Shown: one piece after another, positions 9,561 to 18,370 of the stretch
How the letters are laid out: each line of letters begins with the position of its first letter
Position numbering within the stretch: the first letter of the stretch is position 1
Assembly (NCBI RefSeq): GCF_000611645.1
Contig: NW_014012880.1
Location: forward strand, 3,365-21,734
DNA from: Monoraphidium neglectum
Lineage: Eukaryota; Chlorophyta; Chlorophyceae; Sphaeropleales; Selenastraceae
Length of the DNA: 18,370 bases
Reading direction: 5' to 3'
The notes under the pieces: generated by a model
The model's input: only the letters and a program-made list of their open reading frames with translations
Databases searched by the model: none
Told to the model about the DNA's origin: nothing
Made by a program: the position numbers and the translations under genes

Positions 9561-9950
9561 AGTATAGTATTCCCTGAGCCAAACGAGTACGGTGCTCCTT
9601 CAGCTGAACAAGTGTGCCGAGAGTGGTTCCGCGCGCTTCCGTCGTTAGGTATCTGTACAACCACGCAGCTGTTGGGGCCAGCAAAATAATTTCAAGTCAT
9701 GGTGTCTGTATCGAATGCACCCTGGGCACGGTATCACTCCAGTCGCGATCCTCGTGACAGTGATGTCACTGGGTGACAAAGCACGGTCGTTGCTTGTGTA
9801 GGGGCCATGTCATCTTTGCGCAGTCGGATTATCCAAAACATACGCTGCTGTGCTCTCTCTTCTCTGCTGCATACGCCGAGATCACGCGCGAATACGTAGA
9901 TTCAGGTGCCCAAGTACAATGTTGAACTTAAATTGAAGGCAACAACGGGG
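9561..9950. promoter_or_regulatory. Divergent promoter region between the NTF2-like gene and MON1
   Basis: These 390 bases separate two divergent start codons and must hold both promoters and 5' UTRs. At 9754-9777 there is a cluster of TGAC/GTCA half-sites: GTGACA, then CAGTG-ATGT-CACTG (9758-9771, a 5-base inverted repeat around four bases), then GGTGACA. Such half-sites resemble bZIP-type targets, though no factor can be named. An in-frame TAG at 9897-9899 precedes the MON1 start. No clear TATA box was found. Confidence 0.5.
9919..9936 (+). other. Five-codon upstream ORF in the MON1 leader
   Basis: ATG TTG AAC TTA AAT TGA encodes Met-Leu-Asn-Leu-Asn and ends 14 bases before the MON1 ATG, in a different frame. 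If the transcript starts upstream of it, it could lower MON1 translation. Whether it lies in the mature leader is unknown. Confidence 0.4.
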
Positions 9951-10730
9951 ATGTCTGACGACTCTGACAGCGAGTATGCGGATCCTCCGTCTGCTTCCCG
10001 CACGGCGGAGCCCTCTCGCCAAGCCAGCGCATATAGCAGTGCTTGGGATGACGAAGAGCATATGGATCACGCAGCCCTAGACGATCTGCACGGTGCTAGG
10101 GCGCACAGCACCACCCCGCCGCTGAGCAGGCCGCGCGCTGCGCCCACGACCGCCGAGGCTGATGCGGCGGTACACACAGCGGCCAGAGCTGCAGCAGCGA
10201 CAGTGGAAGCATCAAAAAGTACTGATATCCCTGCAGCGGAACTGGTTGTGGAGGGGCCTTCCGGATTGGATGCGGCCGCAGCAGAGGATGTGCAGGCACG
10301 ACCTTCGGCGCCAGCAGGAGGCCCAACTGGCGATGTGCCGCCGATTGAGCCTGCACCGCTCCTGCAGCAGCTCGCGCCCGCCCTACGGCCTCGCCCGGAC
10401 CCAAACCATCCGCCATCCGCGTCTGCAGCTGGTGGCGAGCAGCAGCACCAGCAGCAGCAGCAGCTGAAGCCGCGCGATCAGGAGCGGTGGGGACCGGCGC
10501 ACGCGCGCCACGCGAGCAGCATCAGCTTCGGCAGCCTGGCCTCTGACAGCCAGCTCGAGACCCTGGGGGCTGCCAGCGATGATGAGGCAGCCGCGAGCGG
10601 TGACGGCAGCGATGCCACCTCAGAGGCGACAGCCAGCGTCGCTGCCGCAGAGCACAACGGTGTCAGTGTAGCTGGTAATGCTGTGGAGGGGTCCACGCGC
10701 GGTGTGCCTGATCCGCCTGAGAAGCAGCCT

Positions 10731-10799
<69 letters not shown>

Positions 10800-13528
10800 G
10801 AAACTTCACAGGTGGAGGCTGCAGCGTTGGCAAGCCACAGCGTCGGGGAGGTGGAGGCAGCCGAGGGCCGCTCTCATGCGGCGCTGTCGCCTACGTCGCG
10901 CCTGGAGCTACGGCGGATAAGGTGTGGTCTGGTGATTGGCAACGGGCGTGCTATGTGCCAGCAGCTCTTGCACGCATCAAAGCAGTCATGACAGTGCCTG
11001 CAGCTTGGTGTGAATGCAGCGGCCGTGGGCCGCCTTGTGTGCGCCAAAATCGCCCAGCTCTGCACCTCTCCGCACCCACAGCAGCAGCAGCCCGGAGCAG
11101 GACGAGGACAGCGCTTGGGGCTGCTGGAGCCGGCGGCGCCGCCACTTTTTCATCGTCACCAGCGCGGGAAAACCTGTGTACAGCCGCCACGGCGACGAGG
11201 CCGCGCTCGCCGGTGCGCCCCAATACCGGCGTAAAGTGCATGTAGTTGTGTGCAGGCGCGGGAGCTCCTGGCGTGAGGCAGCGACACCTGGTGTCCCGCA
11301 GCCCTCACATCCTACACCCGCCCTCAGGCCCCACTCTCAGCCCCGTGTCATACTCGCCGCTCCACACCCTTGCCAGGCTTTTTGGCAGTGATTCAGGCTG
11401 TGGTCAGCGTGGTGGGCGACCAGGGCGACGGCGTGCGCCACATAACCTCGGGGCCTCTGAACATCGTCTTCCTCGTGCGCGGCCACTTGTACTTAGTAGC
11501 CGCCTCATCGCGGGCCGAGCCCGTCGCGGCGCTGCGCATGCAGCTGCACATGCTGCACCAGCACCTGCTGGTGCTGGTCACAGGCGGTGAGCGGGCCCTG
11601 GCTTCGCAACGCTCGCTGCTGTCTATTATTAGGCGCGACCTCCAGTTATCAGGCGCGACCTCCAAACGCTTGTACTGGCAGTCCCCAACCAATTCATGCA
11701 TTCCGGGGTGGGCGGTCTAAGTCAATGCTGAGGTTGAATGCACCTATGCAGCACTGTTCCTTGACCACAAGCGGCAGCAAAAACTCTGCAACTGCACCCA
11801 ACCACCGCCGTCGCTGCTCTCGCAGGCATCGAGCGCATGCTGCAGCGCAACCCCGGCTACGACGCACGCCACCTGCTGGCTGGCTCCCATTGCAGCCTCA
11901 CGGCGCTGCTGTCGGCTCTCAGCGACGACCCCTTCTGGATGATGGGCGTGATGGAGCCGGCCCAGCTGGCCGCGGCGGAGCGGAGAGCAGCGTTGGCCGC
12001 GCTGGCGGGCGCTGTGCAGGTGCGATGGCAGCACAGAGCTTGAGGTGCCAAGCACACACATTCTCCATTCTGGCCAATTTGTGCTCGACCGGGCTTGGGT
12101 TGCAATGGAAATGCTCGTCATTCAACTGCCCCCTCGGGCAGCCCCATCCGCCGGCTGTGCACAAACGCATTGCTCCTCACCCTTGCCTCAACACAGGCTT
12201 GCCTCACTCATCCCCACTTCACCAACCCGCCCTCAGGCCAGCGAGTCCCTTTACGGCGTCATCAGCGCAGGGCGCCAGGTGGTTGCGCTTGAGGCCGGCC
12301 GCGGCGCTGCACCGCTGTCAGTGCTGGATGTGCAGCTGCTGCTAAACTTCCTGGCGTCAAACGACGCGCTCAGGTGGGTGGATGGCGTTACTCCTCACCC
12401 TCCTGGTTGCCAATCTGCATGCGTCTGAAGCACGCCGGTGTTGATCAGCAGAGTGGGCACCGCACCTTCATGCTGGCTGCGTTGCACCCGCATGCAATGG
12501 CGTGTTGGCAGAAGGTGTCATTACATGATACTGATCAATCCACCCTGCACGGCGTGCGCCGCCCCAGGGCCGGCGAGACGTTTGTGCCCGTGTGCCTCCC
12601 GGGCTTCAACGCAACCGCGTTCCTGCACGCGTATGTGGCGTGCCTGGACCCGGGCAGCGGCGTTTTCCTGGCGCTCCTGTCTGGCGGCAGCGACGCCTTC
12701 CACCGTCTGGCGGGTGCGCGCCACCAGCGGCTATCGAGGATGTGCTCTGCCTGCAGGTTGCGGCCTTTGTCACGAGCGGCTGTCTGCCGCGGCCCAGACC
12801 CCATGTCATTGCAGCTGACAGGGTCATGCTGCCGCACGCGCCGTTTGCAAGGTTCAGCACTCTCATGACATCAGCATGCTGAGCTTTCGTACTGCCAATA
12901 CATTCACGTGACAAGCTCCCCTCTCGTGCCGTCCCTCACCGGACCAACAGACCAGCGGGAGCCGGTGGAGGAGGCGCTCCGGCAGGCTGGCGTGCTGCAG
13001 CGGCTCTCAGAGGCGCACGCGGCCCCAGACGGCGGCCGGCTGCCGATCGAGGCGCTCCCGTCGGCGGCAGGAGGCGGCGTCCCAGGGACAGCGACGCTGT
13101 GGCACTTTGCTGCGTCGTTCCCGTCACGGCGGCAAGGCGTGCAGGCGGCGCATGCAGCGCACGTTTTTACGGACCGCAGGTCGAGAAAGGAGCTGAGCCG
13201 CGCATATGTGCGTGCCTACTGCACGCTCCACGCCCAGCAGCTGCATGCGGCTGCAGGCGGCAGCAGCAACGGCGGCGGGGGTGGTGGCGCGGCGGCGGCG
13301 GCGGCAGCGTTCGTCATGTCGTCTCAAACGCCGCGCCCGTCCCGCATGCTGTGGGTTGCGAGCCCCCGCTGGGTGCTTCTGGCCCTGGCAGACAGGGATT
13401 TGGAGCTGTACTGCTGCTTCGACGCCCTGGTCCCGCAGGAGGGCGCTGTGCGCGCTGGCGAGGCGCTGCGGCGGTGGCTGGGCGAGCGGGGGCGCGCCGA
13501 CGCGCTGCTCATGCCTTCGGGGGCATAA
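9951..13528 (+). CDS. MON1: MON1 (SAND-family) subunit of the Mon1-Ccz1 Rab7 exchange factor, 788 aa, 7 exons
   Basis: MON1 pairs with CCZ1 to activate Rab7 on late endosomes and vacuoles. Exons are 9951-10921, 11082-11212, 11377-11586, 11826-12019, 12237-12373, 12568-12713 and 12951-13528; every junction is GT-AG and phases agree over 2367 bases. The first longin-type region opens with HFFIVTSAGKPVYSRHGDE (345-363), the MON1 hallmark, and continues through SGPLNIVFLVRGHLYLVAAS. Later landmarks are DPFWMMGVMEP, AGETFVPVCLPGFN, LWHFAAS near 646, and a C-terminus with WVLLALADRDLELYCCFDAL. Residues 1-323 form an acidic, low-complexity extension (start MSDDSDSEYADP) with 22 consecutive glutamines at 262-283, so the protein is longer than yeast or animal Mon1 (about 550-650 aa). 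A Gly/Ala-rich insert lies near 695-717. The start is the first ATG after an in-frame TAG at 9897. No CCZ1 gene was seen in the window. Confidence 0.94.
10734..10799 (+). repeat. (CAG)21-CAA polyglutamine tract in MON1 exon 1
   Basis: Twenty-one uninterrupted CAG codons followed by one CAA encode 22 glutamines. The lack of CAA interruptions makes length changes by slippage likely between strains. A shorter CAG/CAC-rich block at 10440-10464 in the same exon encodes another glutamine cluster. Confidence 0.95.
11081..11090 (+). other. Tandem CAG acceptors at MON1 exon 2
   Basis: The acceptor region reads CACAGCAGCAGCAG, giving up to four AG acceptors in three-base steps. Each choice keeps the frame and changes only the number of serines at the start of exon 2, a NAGNAG-type arrangement. 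The first AG (11080-11081) was used in the model. Confidence 0.6.
11626..11664 (+). repeat. Imperfect tandem duplication in MON1 intron 3
   Basis: Two 19-base copies, at 11626-11644 and 11646-11664, differ at one base and share the exact 14-mer AGGCGCGACCTCCA. They lie in the intron between exons 3 and 4 and have no evident function. Confidence 0.85.
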
Positions 13529-13859
13529 GGGCTAGGGTAACCAACCTCTCCTATATGCCATGGTGGCTGCACGATCAAGAGAAAGCGGCGATAGTCTCTA
13601 GTCACGCATGGCGACAGGTGCTACTGCATGTACATGTTGAGCTCAGCATGCAGAGCACGTAGCCCTGAAAGCTCACTGGATGGACACATGGGTGACCAGC
13701 GGGCAGATGATTGAAATTCATGAGGAACAGAACAGAATCGGCTTCAAGCTATCACGCGCACGTCTCCTCTAATGGTACCGTACGAGCTGTCAGCATGTCA
13801 CTCGACTTTGAGATCGCAATTCAGCGGCAACTTACCCTTTTGTTTGGACAGTCTCAGAC
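13529..13859. promoter_or_regulatory. Short gap between MON1 and the downstream gene
   Basis: Only about 330 bases separate the MON1 stop from the ATG at 13860, so this stretch must hold the MON1 3' UTR and the next promoter. I see no TGTAA signal after the MON1 stop here. ATGTCACT at 13795-13802 is the reverse complement of the AGTGACAT motif found in the two divergent intergenic regions. Part of it may be coding: ATG at 13720 opens a frame that can be spliced into the next gene. Confidence 0.45.
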
Positions 13860-16813
13860 ATGTATGGGGCATGTGACAGCCGCTCAGGCGTTGCGGAGGG
13901 CTCAGCACGTACACCAGGCTCGGCGGGCAGCTGTGCTGGTGTCGTGCACCAAGACCGCGGTGGCGACAACGAGCGCAAACCTTGGCGGCCCCCCTCGCCA
14001 GCAGCACCAAGTCCACCAAACGGCTTGCGCAGAAGCACGGCTCCACCATGCGTGACAACTGGTGCAGCCCAGCAGCAGCCGCAACAGCCCTACCAGCCAC
14101 GGCACCCAGCAGGCCGGCCCTCGGCCATTCGCCGCTTTGCCGCCCTGTTCGCCGCCCCGGCACGCATGTCACCGCATGCGCCCGCGGCCACCAGCGCGTC
14201 CGCCTCCAGCTCTGACGACACCCTGATATCGCATGCAACAGCGCGTGACCAGCACGGCACCGGGGGCGCCCTCGCGCGGCCCTTGCGCAGCAAGGCAGCC
14301 TCATCGCTGGCAGATGTAACGTCCCAACAAGCCAGGCTCGGCGGCAGTGGCGGCCATGGCAGTGTAGATGGCCTGGGGGCGCTAACGGAAAACCTGGCGC
14401 GCCTGCGCCAGCGGCGCATGCAAGATCCCGAGCGTGCCGGGTCTAGCTCAGGCAGCCGCAGCAGCCACAGCAGCATCCACAGCAGCAGCCACAGCAAGAG
14501 CAGGAGCAACAGCAACAGCGACAGCCGGCCCAGCAGCTCCAGCTTGGTGGGCGGGCGGGCATGGGGCTCCAGCAGCTCTGAGAGTATTGACACTTCCAGG
14601 ACCGCTGCCGGCAGTGCCGCGGTCGGCCTCCCACGGTCGCTGCCGCCGGAGGCCCAGCGCCATGGCGCGGCTGGCATCAGCATGGCCGGGGCAGCTAAGC
14701 CAGCCGCGTCTGCCGGCAGCATCAACTCGTTTGGCGGGCCTCCACCACAGCCTCGGGGTCCGCTGCGCATGCATCTGCCAACCCCCGCGAGCAGAATCTG
14801 CGGCGGTGGCGCGCCCCACCCTGTGGCAGCCTTTTTGGCTGACGCAACGCACGCCGTCGCCAGGCGCGGCGCGCCGGGCTGCGGCCGCGTGGACGGCCTG
14901 GTCGCCCGTGCAGAGCTGGCGCTCGAGAGCAGCACCGCCCTGCTGGCCATTGAAGAGCAGCGCTACCAATCGCACGGCGCGCTGCTGCTGCGGGGCCGCA
15001 CCGCAAGCGCTGGTTGCGCACCTCACCCCGTCGGGTGGCCCTTTGACAGGGGCGCTGCCGAGCAGCGCTACGATGGCGGGAGGGCTTCCGGTAATATTGG
15101 TGCTTCTGGCGGTGGTGGTACTCCAGAGCAGCTGATGACAAAACTCCCCGTGGGCATGCGGCCGATGCCCCTGCCCCCACCGCCCGTGCCGCCACCCGCC
15201 CCCGCGCGCCCGGCCGGGCGGCCGCCACTGCCCCGGCCGCCGGGGCGCACCGCAGCGGGCGCGGCCGCACGCAAGCTGGCGCTGGCGGGGATCTGCCGCC
15301 CGCCGCCGGCCATCGGGGCGGGCGTCGGCGCGAGCGGCGCGGGCGCGCTTTCGCCGCCGTTGCTGGCGCCAGCAGACCTGTATGCCACAGAGCAGGCCCT
15401 CCATGCGGCCGTGATCAACAGCAGGCACCTCACCACATTGCCATCTGCCGAAGCCCCGCTCCTGCCCGCGCCGTCGCCGGCGTTCATGCCACGCGCATGC
15501 GCGGCCTCGGGCGCCCCGGCCTGGACGCCGGCTGCGGCGCCAGCAACAAGCAGCGCTGGCGTCACCGCGTGCGGCGGCGCATTTGTGTCTGGCGGATGGT
15601 ATGGTGATGGGGGTGCCCTCGGCCAGCACACTGCCAGCAGGAGCGACGCGCAGAGCTCTTGCCAGAGCTGCTCTCCGGCCCCAGCCCACTACAGCATTGG
15701 CGGCTTCTGTGCCGCCCCAGCACAGCTGTCGCTTGCCCAGTGCGCCGGCGGTAGCAGCAACGGCTTGGCAGTGGAACTCCCTGCCATCCTTCCAGGAGCG
15801 GCGCCTGCGGGGGCTTCTGCAGCGCCGCCGCCCATGGGCTTGGCCCAAGGGTCATTCGTGGCCCTTGATCGCATGTTTGCACACGGTGTCCCTGCGTTCG
15901 GTAGTGGTTGTGTTGGCGGCAGCTGCAGCAGCGTCAGAGGGCCGCTGCAGCGGGACGCAGCCGCAACCAGGCCGCAAATGGAGGCACCCATGCCGTTTGG
16001 TGGCTATTGCGGCGGCGTCGCCCCCATGCAGCCGCAGCGGGTGGCGGCAGCACCAGAGCAGACGTTGCAGGAGGTTGCCGCAGCGCCGCCGTGGGGCCGG
16101 GCCGGTGTGGGGCCCAGGCCGCCCACGCTCCAGGGAGACCTAGGTGGCACCAGCAGGCTCCTCATGCGGTACCAAGATGCAGCCTTGCCCCCGCTGACAG
16201 ATTCAGAAGCCGCCTGGGGTTTAGACGGGGTGGAGGGTGGCGGCAGCAACTGCTGCACGCCACCTAACGCCCTGATCGAACGGCAGGGTGCGCTGCTGGG
16301 TCAAGCAGCGGCCGCGGGCAACGCAGCGGTCGGAGCGCTCTACCGCCTGCAGCGACACATGGTGGGTGGCAAGCCACTTCCGCGGCTGAACCCTGCATTT
16401 CGAAAGGATGCGCCAGCGGCCCCGTTTGCACTTGCCCTTTTTGTTGACTCAACCATCAAGAGGCATCTGAGGACGGCGGCTGGCCCTCCCTTGCCCTGCA
16501 GGTCGAGGCGACGCCCCAGGCAACCCAGCCGTTGCGGCGTTCCCGGGCGGCGCCGCTGTCAGCACCCCGCCAGCCTGCGGCGGGCGGCAGCGAGAGCACG
16601 GCGAGCCGCAGCGGTGTCGGCGGCAGCGCAGTGGGGGGCCCAGTGTGCAGGGATGGTGGCGGCACGGGGCTTGGAGCTGTGCGGGCGGGAAAGGAGCACG
16701 GAAGGGCGCCTGGAGGGGCGCCAAGCAGCATCGAAGGGACAGGTGCCCCCCAGGCGGCAGGCTGCTGCGTGAAGCCACAGCGTACTCAGCGGCGCCTGGC
16801 TTTTGGGCGTTGA
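13860..16813 (+). CDS. Unrecognised large Ser/Pro/Ala/Gly-rich protein, about 937 aa
   Basis: Not recognised. A single frame stays open from the ATG at 13860 to a TGA at 16770-16772 (970 codons). A likely intron 16362-16501 (ATG|GTGGGT donor, pyrimidine-rich CCTTGCCCTGCAG acceptor, branch-like CTCAAC) would shift the end to the TGA at 16811-16813, giving 937 residues. The protein looks mostly disordered: a Ser-rich, Arg/His-dotted stretch near 197-230, a polyproline segment PPPPVPPPAP near 440 of the kind that binds profilin or SH3/WW domains, and a few helical patches such as LYATEQALHAAVINSRHL. No enzyme motif is visible. The 5' end is uncertain: an alternative first exon 13720-13861 (start MRNRTESASSYHAHV, including SLDFEIAIQRQLTLLFGQ) joins in frame to 14068 by a GTATGG donor and a GGTGCAG acceptor. 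A TGTAA signal lies 330 bases after the stop. Overlapping minus-strand frames have less protein-like composition. Confidence 0.55.
14452..14545 (+). repeat. AGC-rich triplet tract encoding a serine-rich run
   Basis: An interrupted CAG/AGC-type repeat, read in the AGC register so that it encodes serine broken by His, Ile, Lys, Arg and Asn. The same triplet is read as CAG (glutamine) in MON1. The interruptions suggest an older repeat than the pure MON1 tract. Confidence 0.75.
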
Positions 16814-17141
16814 TCTGCACGCCTCATCGGGCTTGAACGAAGCAGGCCGCAGTGGGGTGTCGATGATGCGTGAGGAGCGGAGGTCCAGTGACTTGAGCAA
16901 AGCGGGGGCTGCCGATGTCTCAAGACTTTCACAAGCAACAGCCTGCTTCTGGATCCTGTCAGCTGCAAGGTCCTGCTTCAGCTGCGAGCCTGCATATGGG
17001 CCAAATCGGATGTACCTACTTGACTAGGCAATGCATTGTACTCTGATTTGTCAGGTGGGCCTTGTTTGTACCTGTGTGTATGAAGACAACCTTTCAGCCT
17101 GCACACACTGGGCTGGTTTTTCAAGCAAATTCCTGGGCCCT

Positions 17142-17146
17142 TGTAA
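17142..17146 (+). terminator. TGTAA poly(A) signal for the Ser/Pro-rich gene
   Basis: TGTAA on the plus strand, 329 bases after the proposed stop at 16813. A facing signal (TTACA, minus-strand TGTAA) lies at 17220-17224, so these transcripts may end close together without overlapping. Confidence 0.45.
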
Positions 17147-17219
17147 GCACAGAGCTGCCTTCATTGGGACTGTCGCGGTCTGTGTCCTTGCCATCCCTCA
17201 AAGCCAGGGGAAGCTGCGT

Positions 17220-17224
17220 TTACA
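17220..17224 (-). terminator. Possible TGTAA poly(A) signal for the deacetylase-like gene
   Basis: Minus-strand TGTAA, but 714 bases after the stop at 17938, which would make a long 3' UTR. I saw no nearer copy. It may therefore be a chance match, or the gene may use a variant signal. Confidence 0.3.
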
Positions 17225-17937
17225 GCTGCAACCGTGAATAGCTGCACAGCAATAAGCAGCATCTGAAGTTGAGGATACACACCAACACTTGCACCGGCAA
17301 GTGCCAACTGTGCTTGCAGTACGCGTCAATGCAACGCACACATCGCTTGAATTTGGGTGGGAGATTTTAATTGCATCCCCCTGGAGAGGAAAATCGACCC
17401 GGGTGCAACCAGCCCGTCCACCAGAAAGCACAAAGGAAGGCCGCCGACAAAGAGCGTCCAAGGTTTTGATTTGAATGTTGAGGGGTTTGTGCAACCCTGT
17501 CAAGTCTGGTCGACGGGCATGTGTTGCGTCACTGACTCTGCACAGCATACATTCGGTATTTAGGAATTTGTTGAGGGGTTGTTTGGGTTTAGCAGCTTGC
17601 CGTGTTGCAGGCAGCTTGCCACGTGCGCATGCTGGCCAGATACTGGAGGCGCAGCGCCCATTATACAAATTGAGGCGCGCCGCAGAATGTGAAGCAATCC
17701 ACCACACACACGATGGGACAGAGGATCCCCGGAAGGGAGCGGCATGTCTGGCGCGGCAGCGCGCATTCGAAATCTCCCAAGAAATGTGTGAAAACACATG
17801 CCCTCCGGCTGGATGTTTTGCCGGGATGCTGAAAAAGTGACCATGAAACAACAACCCCCCTCTGCAAAATCATCTGTGCACCAGCAACACCTGCATGAGG
17901 ATCAGGGAGGCGGGGCACGGCCAGGCCCGCGTGCCGC

Positions 17938-18370
17938 TCATGCCGCGGCGGGCACGGCCCACGCCATCCCGCTGGTTGCCACCCGCAGCACCGCCCCAGC
18001 CGCCAGGTCAAAGCGGTACACCGGCGCCGCCGCCTCCACTGCGTCCCGCGCGCCGCCCGCCGCGCTCGCAGCGGCGCCGACGGTCAGCGGCGCCTGGCAC
18101 GCGCCGCCGCCGCTCCTCACGGTCACCGCCTGCACCGCCCCCGAGGCCGTGGCCACCTCGAGGCGGTACGACAGCTTGCAGTTGTCCCGGGCCTCGCGCC
18201 TGCGGTACAGGGCCATCAGGTCGTCCAGCTTGAGTGACCTCACCGGCCAGGTGACCCAGGCGGTGACGCGCGTGAGCACCCTCTCGATCCACCTCATCGC
18301 GAGGCTGTAGCCGGTGGCCTTGTTGGTGCCCTCGACGTTCAGATTGGCCTGGTGCATCATGTGCCTGGGG
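17938..18370 (-). CDS. C-terminal end of an Agd3-like (CE18-type) polysaccharide deacetylase (partial)
   Basis: The frame is open from the right edge to a TGA at 17940-17938, giving 143 residues. It begins with HMMHQANL, close to the 'P.MFHQANL' motif I associate with the end of the deacetylase domain in Agd3-like proteins. It then runs through WVTWPVRSLKLDDLMALYRR and ARDNCKLSYRLEV to VQAVTVRSGGGACQAPLTV, matching the order 'WP..slK.DD', 'aRD.C', 'C..PI.V' of that family's C-terminal region. In Aspergillus fumigatus, Agd3 is a secreted enzyme that deacetylates galactosaminogalactan. A secreted role in the alga, on an unknown amino-sugar glycan, is inference. Catalytic residues and any signal peptide lie outside the window. 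A CCCCAG at 18370-18365 may be an intron acceptor, so the first one or two visible codons are uncertain. The ATGs at 18360 and 18357 are internal. Confidence 0.6.
   Translation of the reverse strand, partial: PRHMMHQANLNVEGTNKATGYSLAMRWIERVLTRVTAWVTWPVRSLKLDDLMALYRRREARDNCKLSYRLEVATASGAVQAVTVRSGGGACQAPLTVGAAASAAGGARDAVEAAAPVYRFDLAAGAVLRVATSGMAWAVPAAA

Larger units (their letters stand above)
16814..17937. other. 3' flanks of two convergent genes, no gene seen
   Basis: About 1.1 kb of lower-GC sequence with only short open frames on either strand and no recognisable product. It should contain the 3' UTR of the plus-strand Ser/Pro-rich gene and of the minus-strand deacetylase-like gene. The few TGTAA-type signals fit this reading. 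Confidence 0.5.

Noticed and set aside
13862..13887. A 26-base intron joining the frame from ATG 13720 to the Ser/Pro-rich frame
   Set aside because: Phase would fit, but 26 bases is too short for an ordinary spliceosomal intron. The 206-base alternative was kept instead.
14448..15848. 466-codon minus-strand ORF opposite the Ser/Pro-rich gene
   Set aside because: Composition (Arg, Trp, His and Cys scattered) is typical of the reverse of a GC-rich coding strand. The plus-strand frame is longer and more coherent.
16362..16501. Treating this stretch as coding (970-aa unspliced product)
   Set aside because: It has a good donor, a pyrimidine-rich acceptor and a branch-like site, so an intron was preferred. 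The unspliced product remains possible.
1..18370. A clustered pathway, defence system, CRISPR array or integrated virus
   Set aside because: The genes are unrelated eukaryotic housekeeping or unknown genes on both strands with introns; no repeat-spacer structure, integrase, capsid or polymerase sequence was seen.

Overview
The window looks like nuclear DNA of a green alga (Chlorophyta, probably a trebouxiophyte or a relative; the genus cannot be told). The reasons are very GC-rich coding sequence, genes cut by many short introns (about 80-320 bases, often with GTGCGG or GTGAGN donors), green-algal TGTAA poly(A) signals, proteins rich in Ala, Gly, Ser and Gln, and plant-type housekeeping proteins. 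Bacterial reading-frame logic fails here: almost every real gene had to be assembled from exons, and every junction given below keeps the reading frame.

Layout, left to right. (1) Bases 1-2525, minus strand: 5' part of a long unrecognised coiled-coil and low-complexity protein. Its last visible exon (1170 down to 1) is open to the window edge without a usable methionine, so simple ORF finding misses it. (2) 2526-3463: divergent intergenic region. (3) 3464-6470, plus: complete 8-exon gene for gamma-glutamyl phosphate reductase (glutamate-5-semialdehyde dehydrogenase, ProA; 425 aa), with one GC-AG intron and two Z-DNA-prone (CA)n(CG)n(CA)n tracts in introns. (4) 9560-6929, minus: 8-exon gene for a 319-aa NTF2-like/SnoaL-like protein, convergent with proA, with predicted overlap of the two 3' UTRs. 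(5) 9561-9950: short divergent promoter region. (6) 9951-13528, plus: 7-exon MON1 gene (788 aa) with a long disordered N-terminus and a (CAG)21 tract. (7) About 13720/13860-16813, plus: long Ser/Pro/Ala/Gly-rich protein of unknown function. (8) 16814-17937: 3' flanks without a recognisable gene. (9) 18370-17938, minus: C-terminal end of a protein resembling Agd3-type (CE18) polysaccharide deacetylases.

The genes do not form one pathway: they are proline synthesis, Rab7 activation, an NTF2-like protein, a possible secreted deacetylase and two unknowns. I see no mobile element, CRISPR array, RNA gene or viral gene. No clearly new multi-gene system is visible. The points most worth checking are the hidden left-edge reading frame, the deacetylase-like gene in an alga, the repeated Z-DNA tracts in proA introns, and an 8-mer (AGTGACAT) found upstream of several genes.
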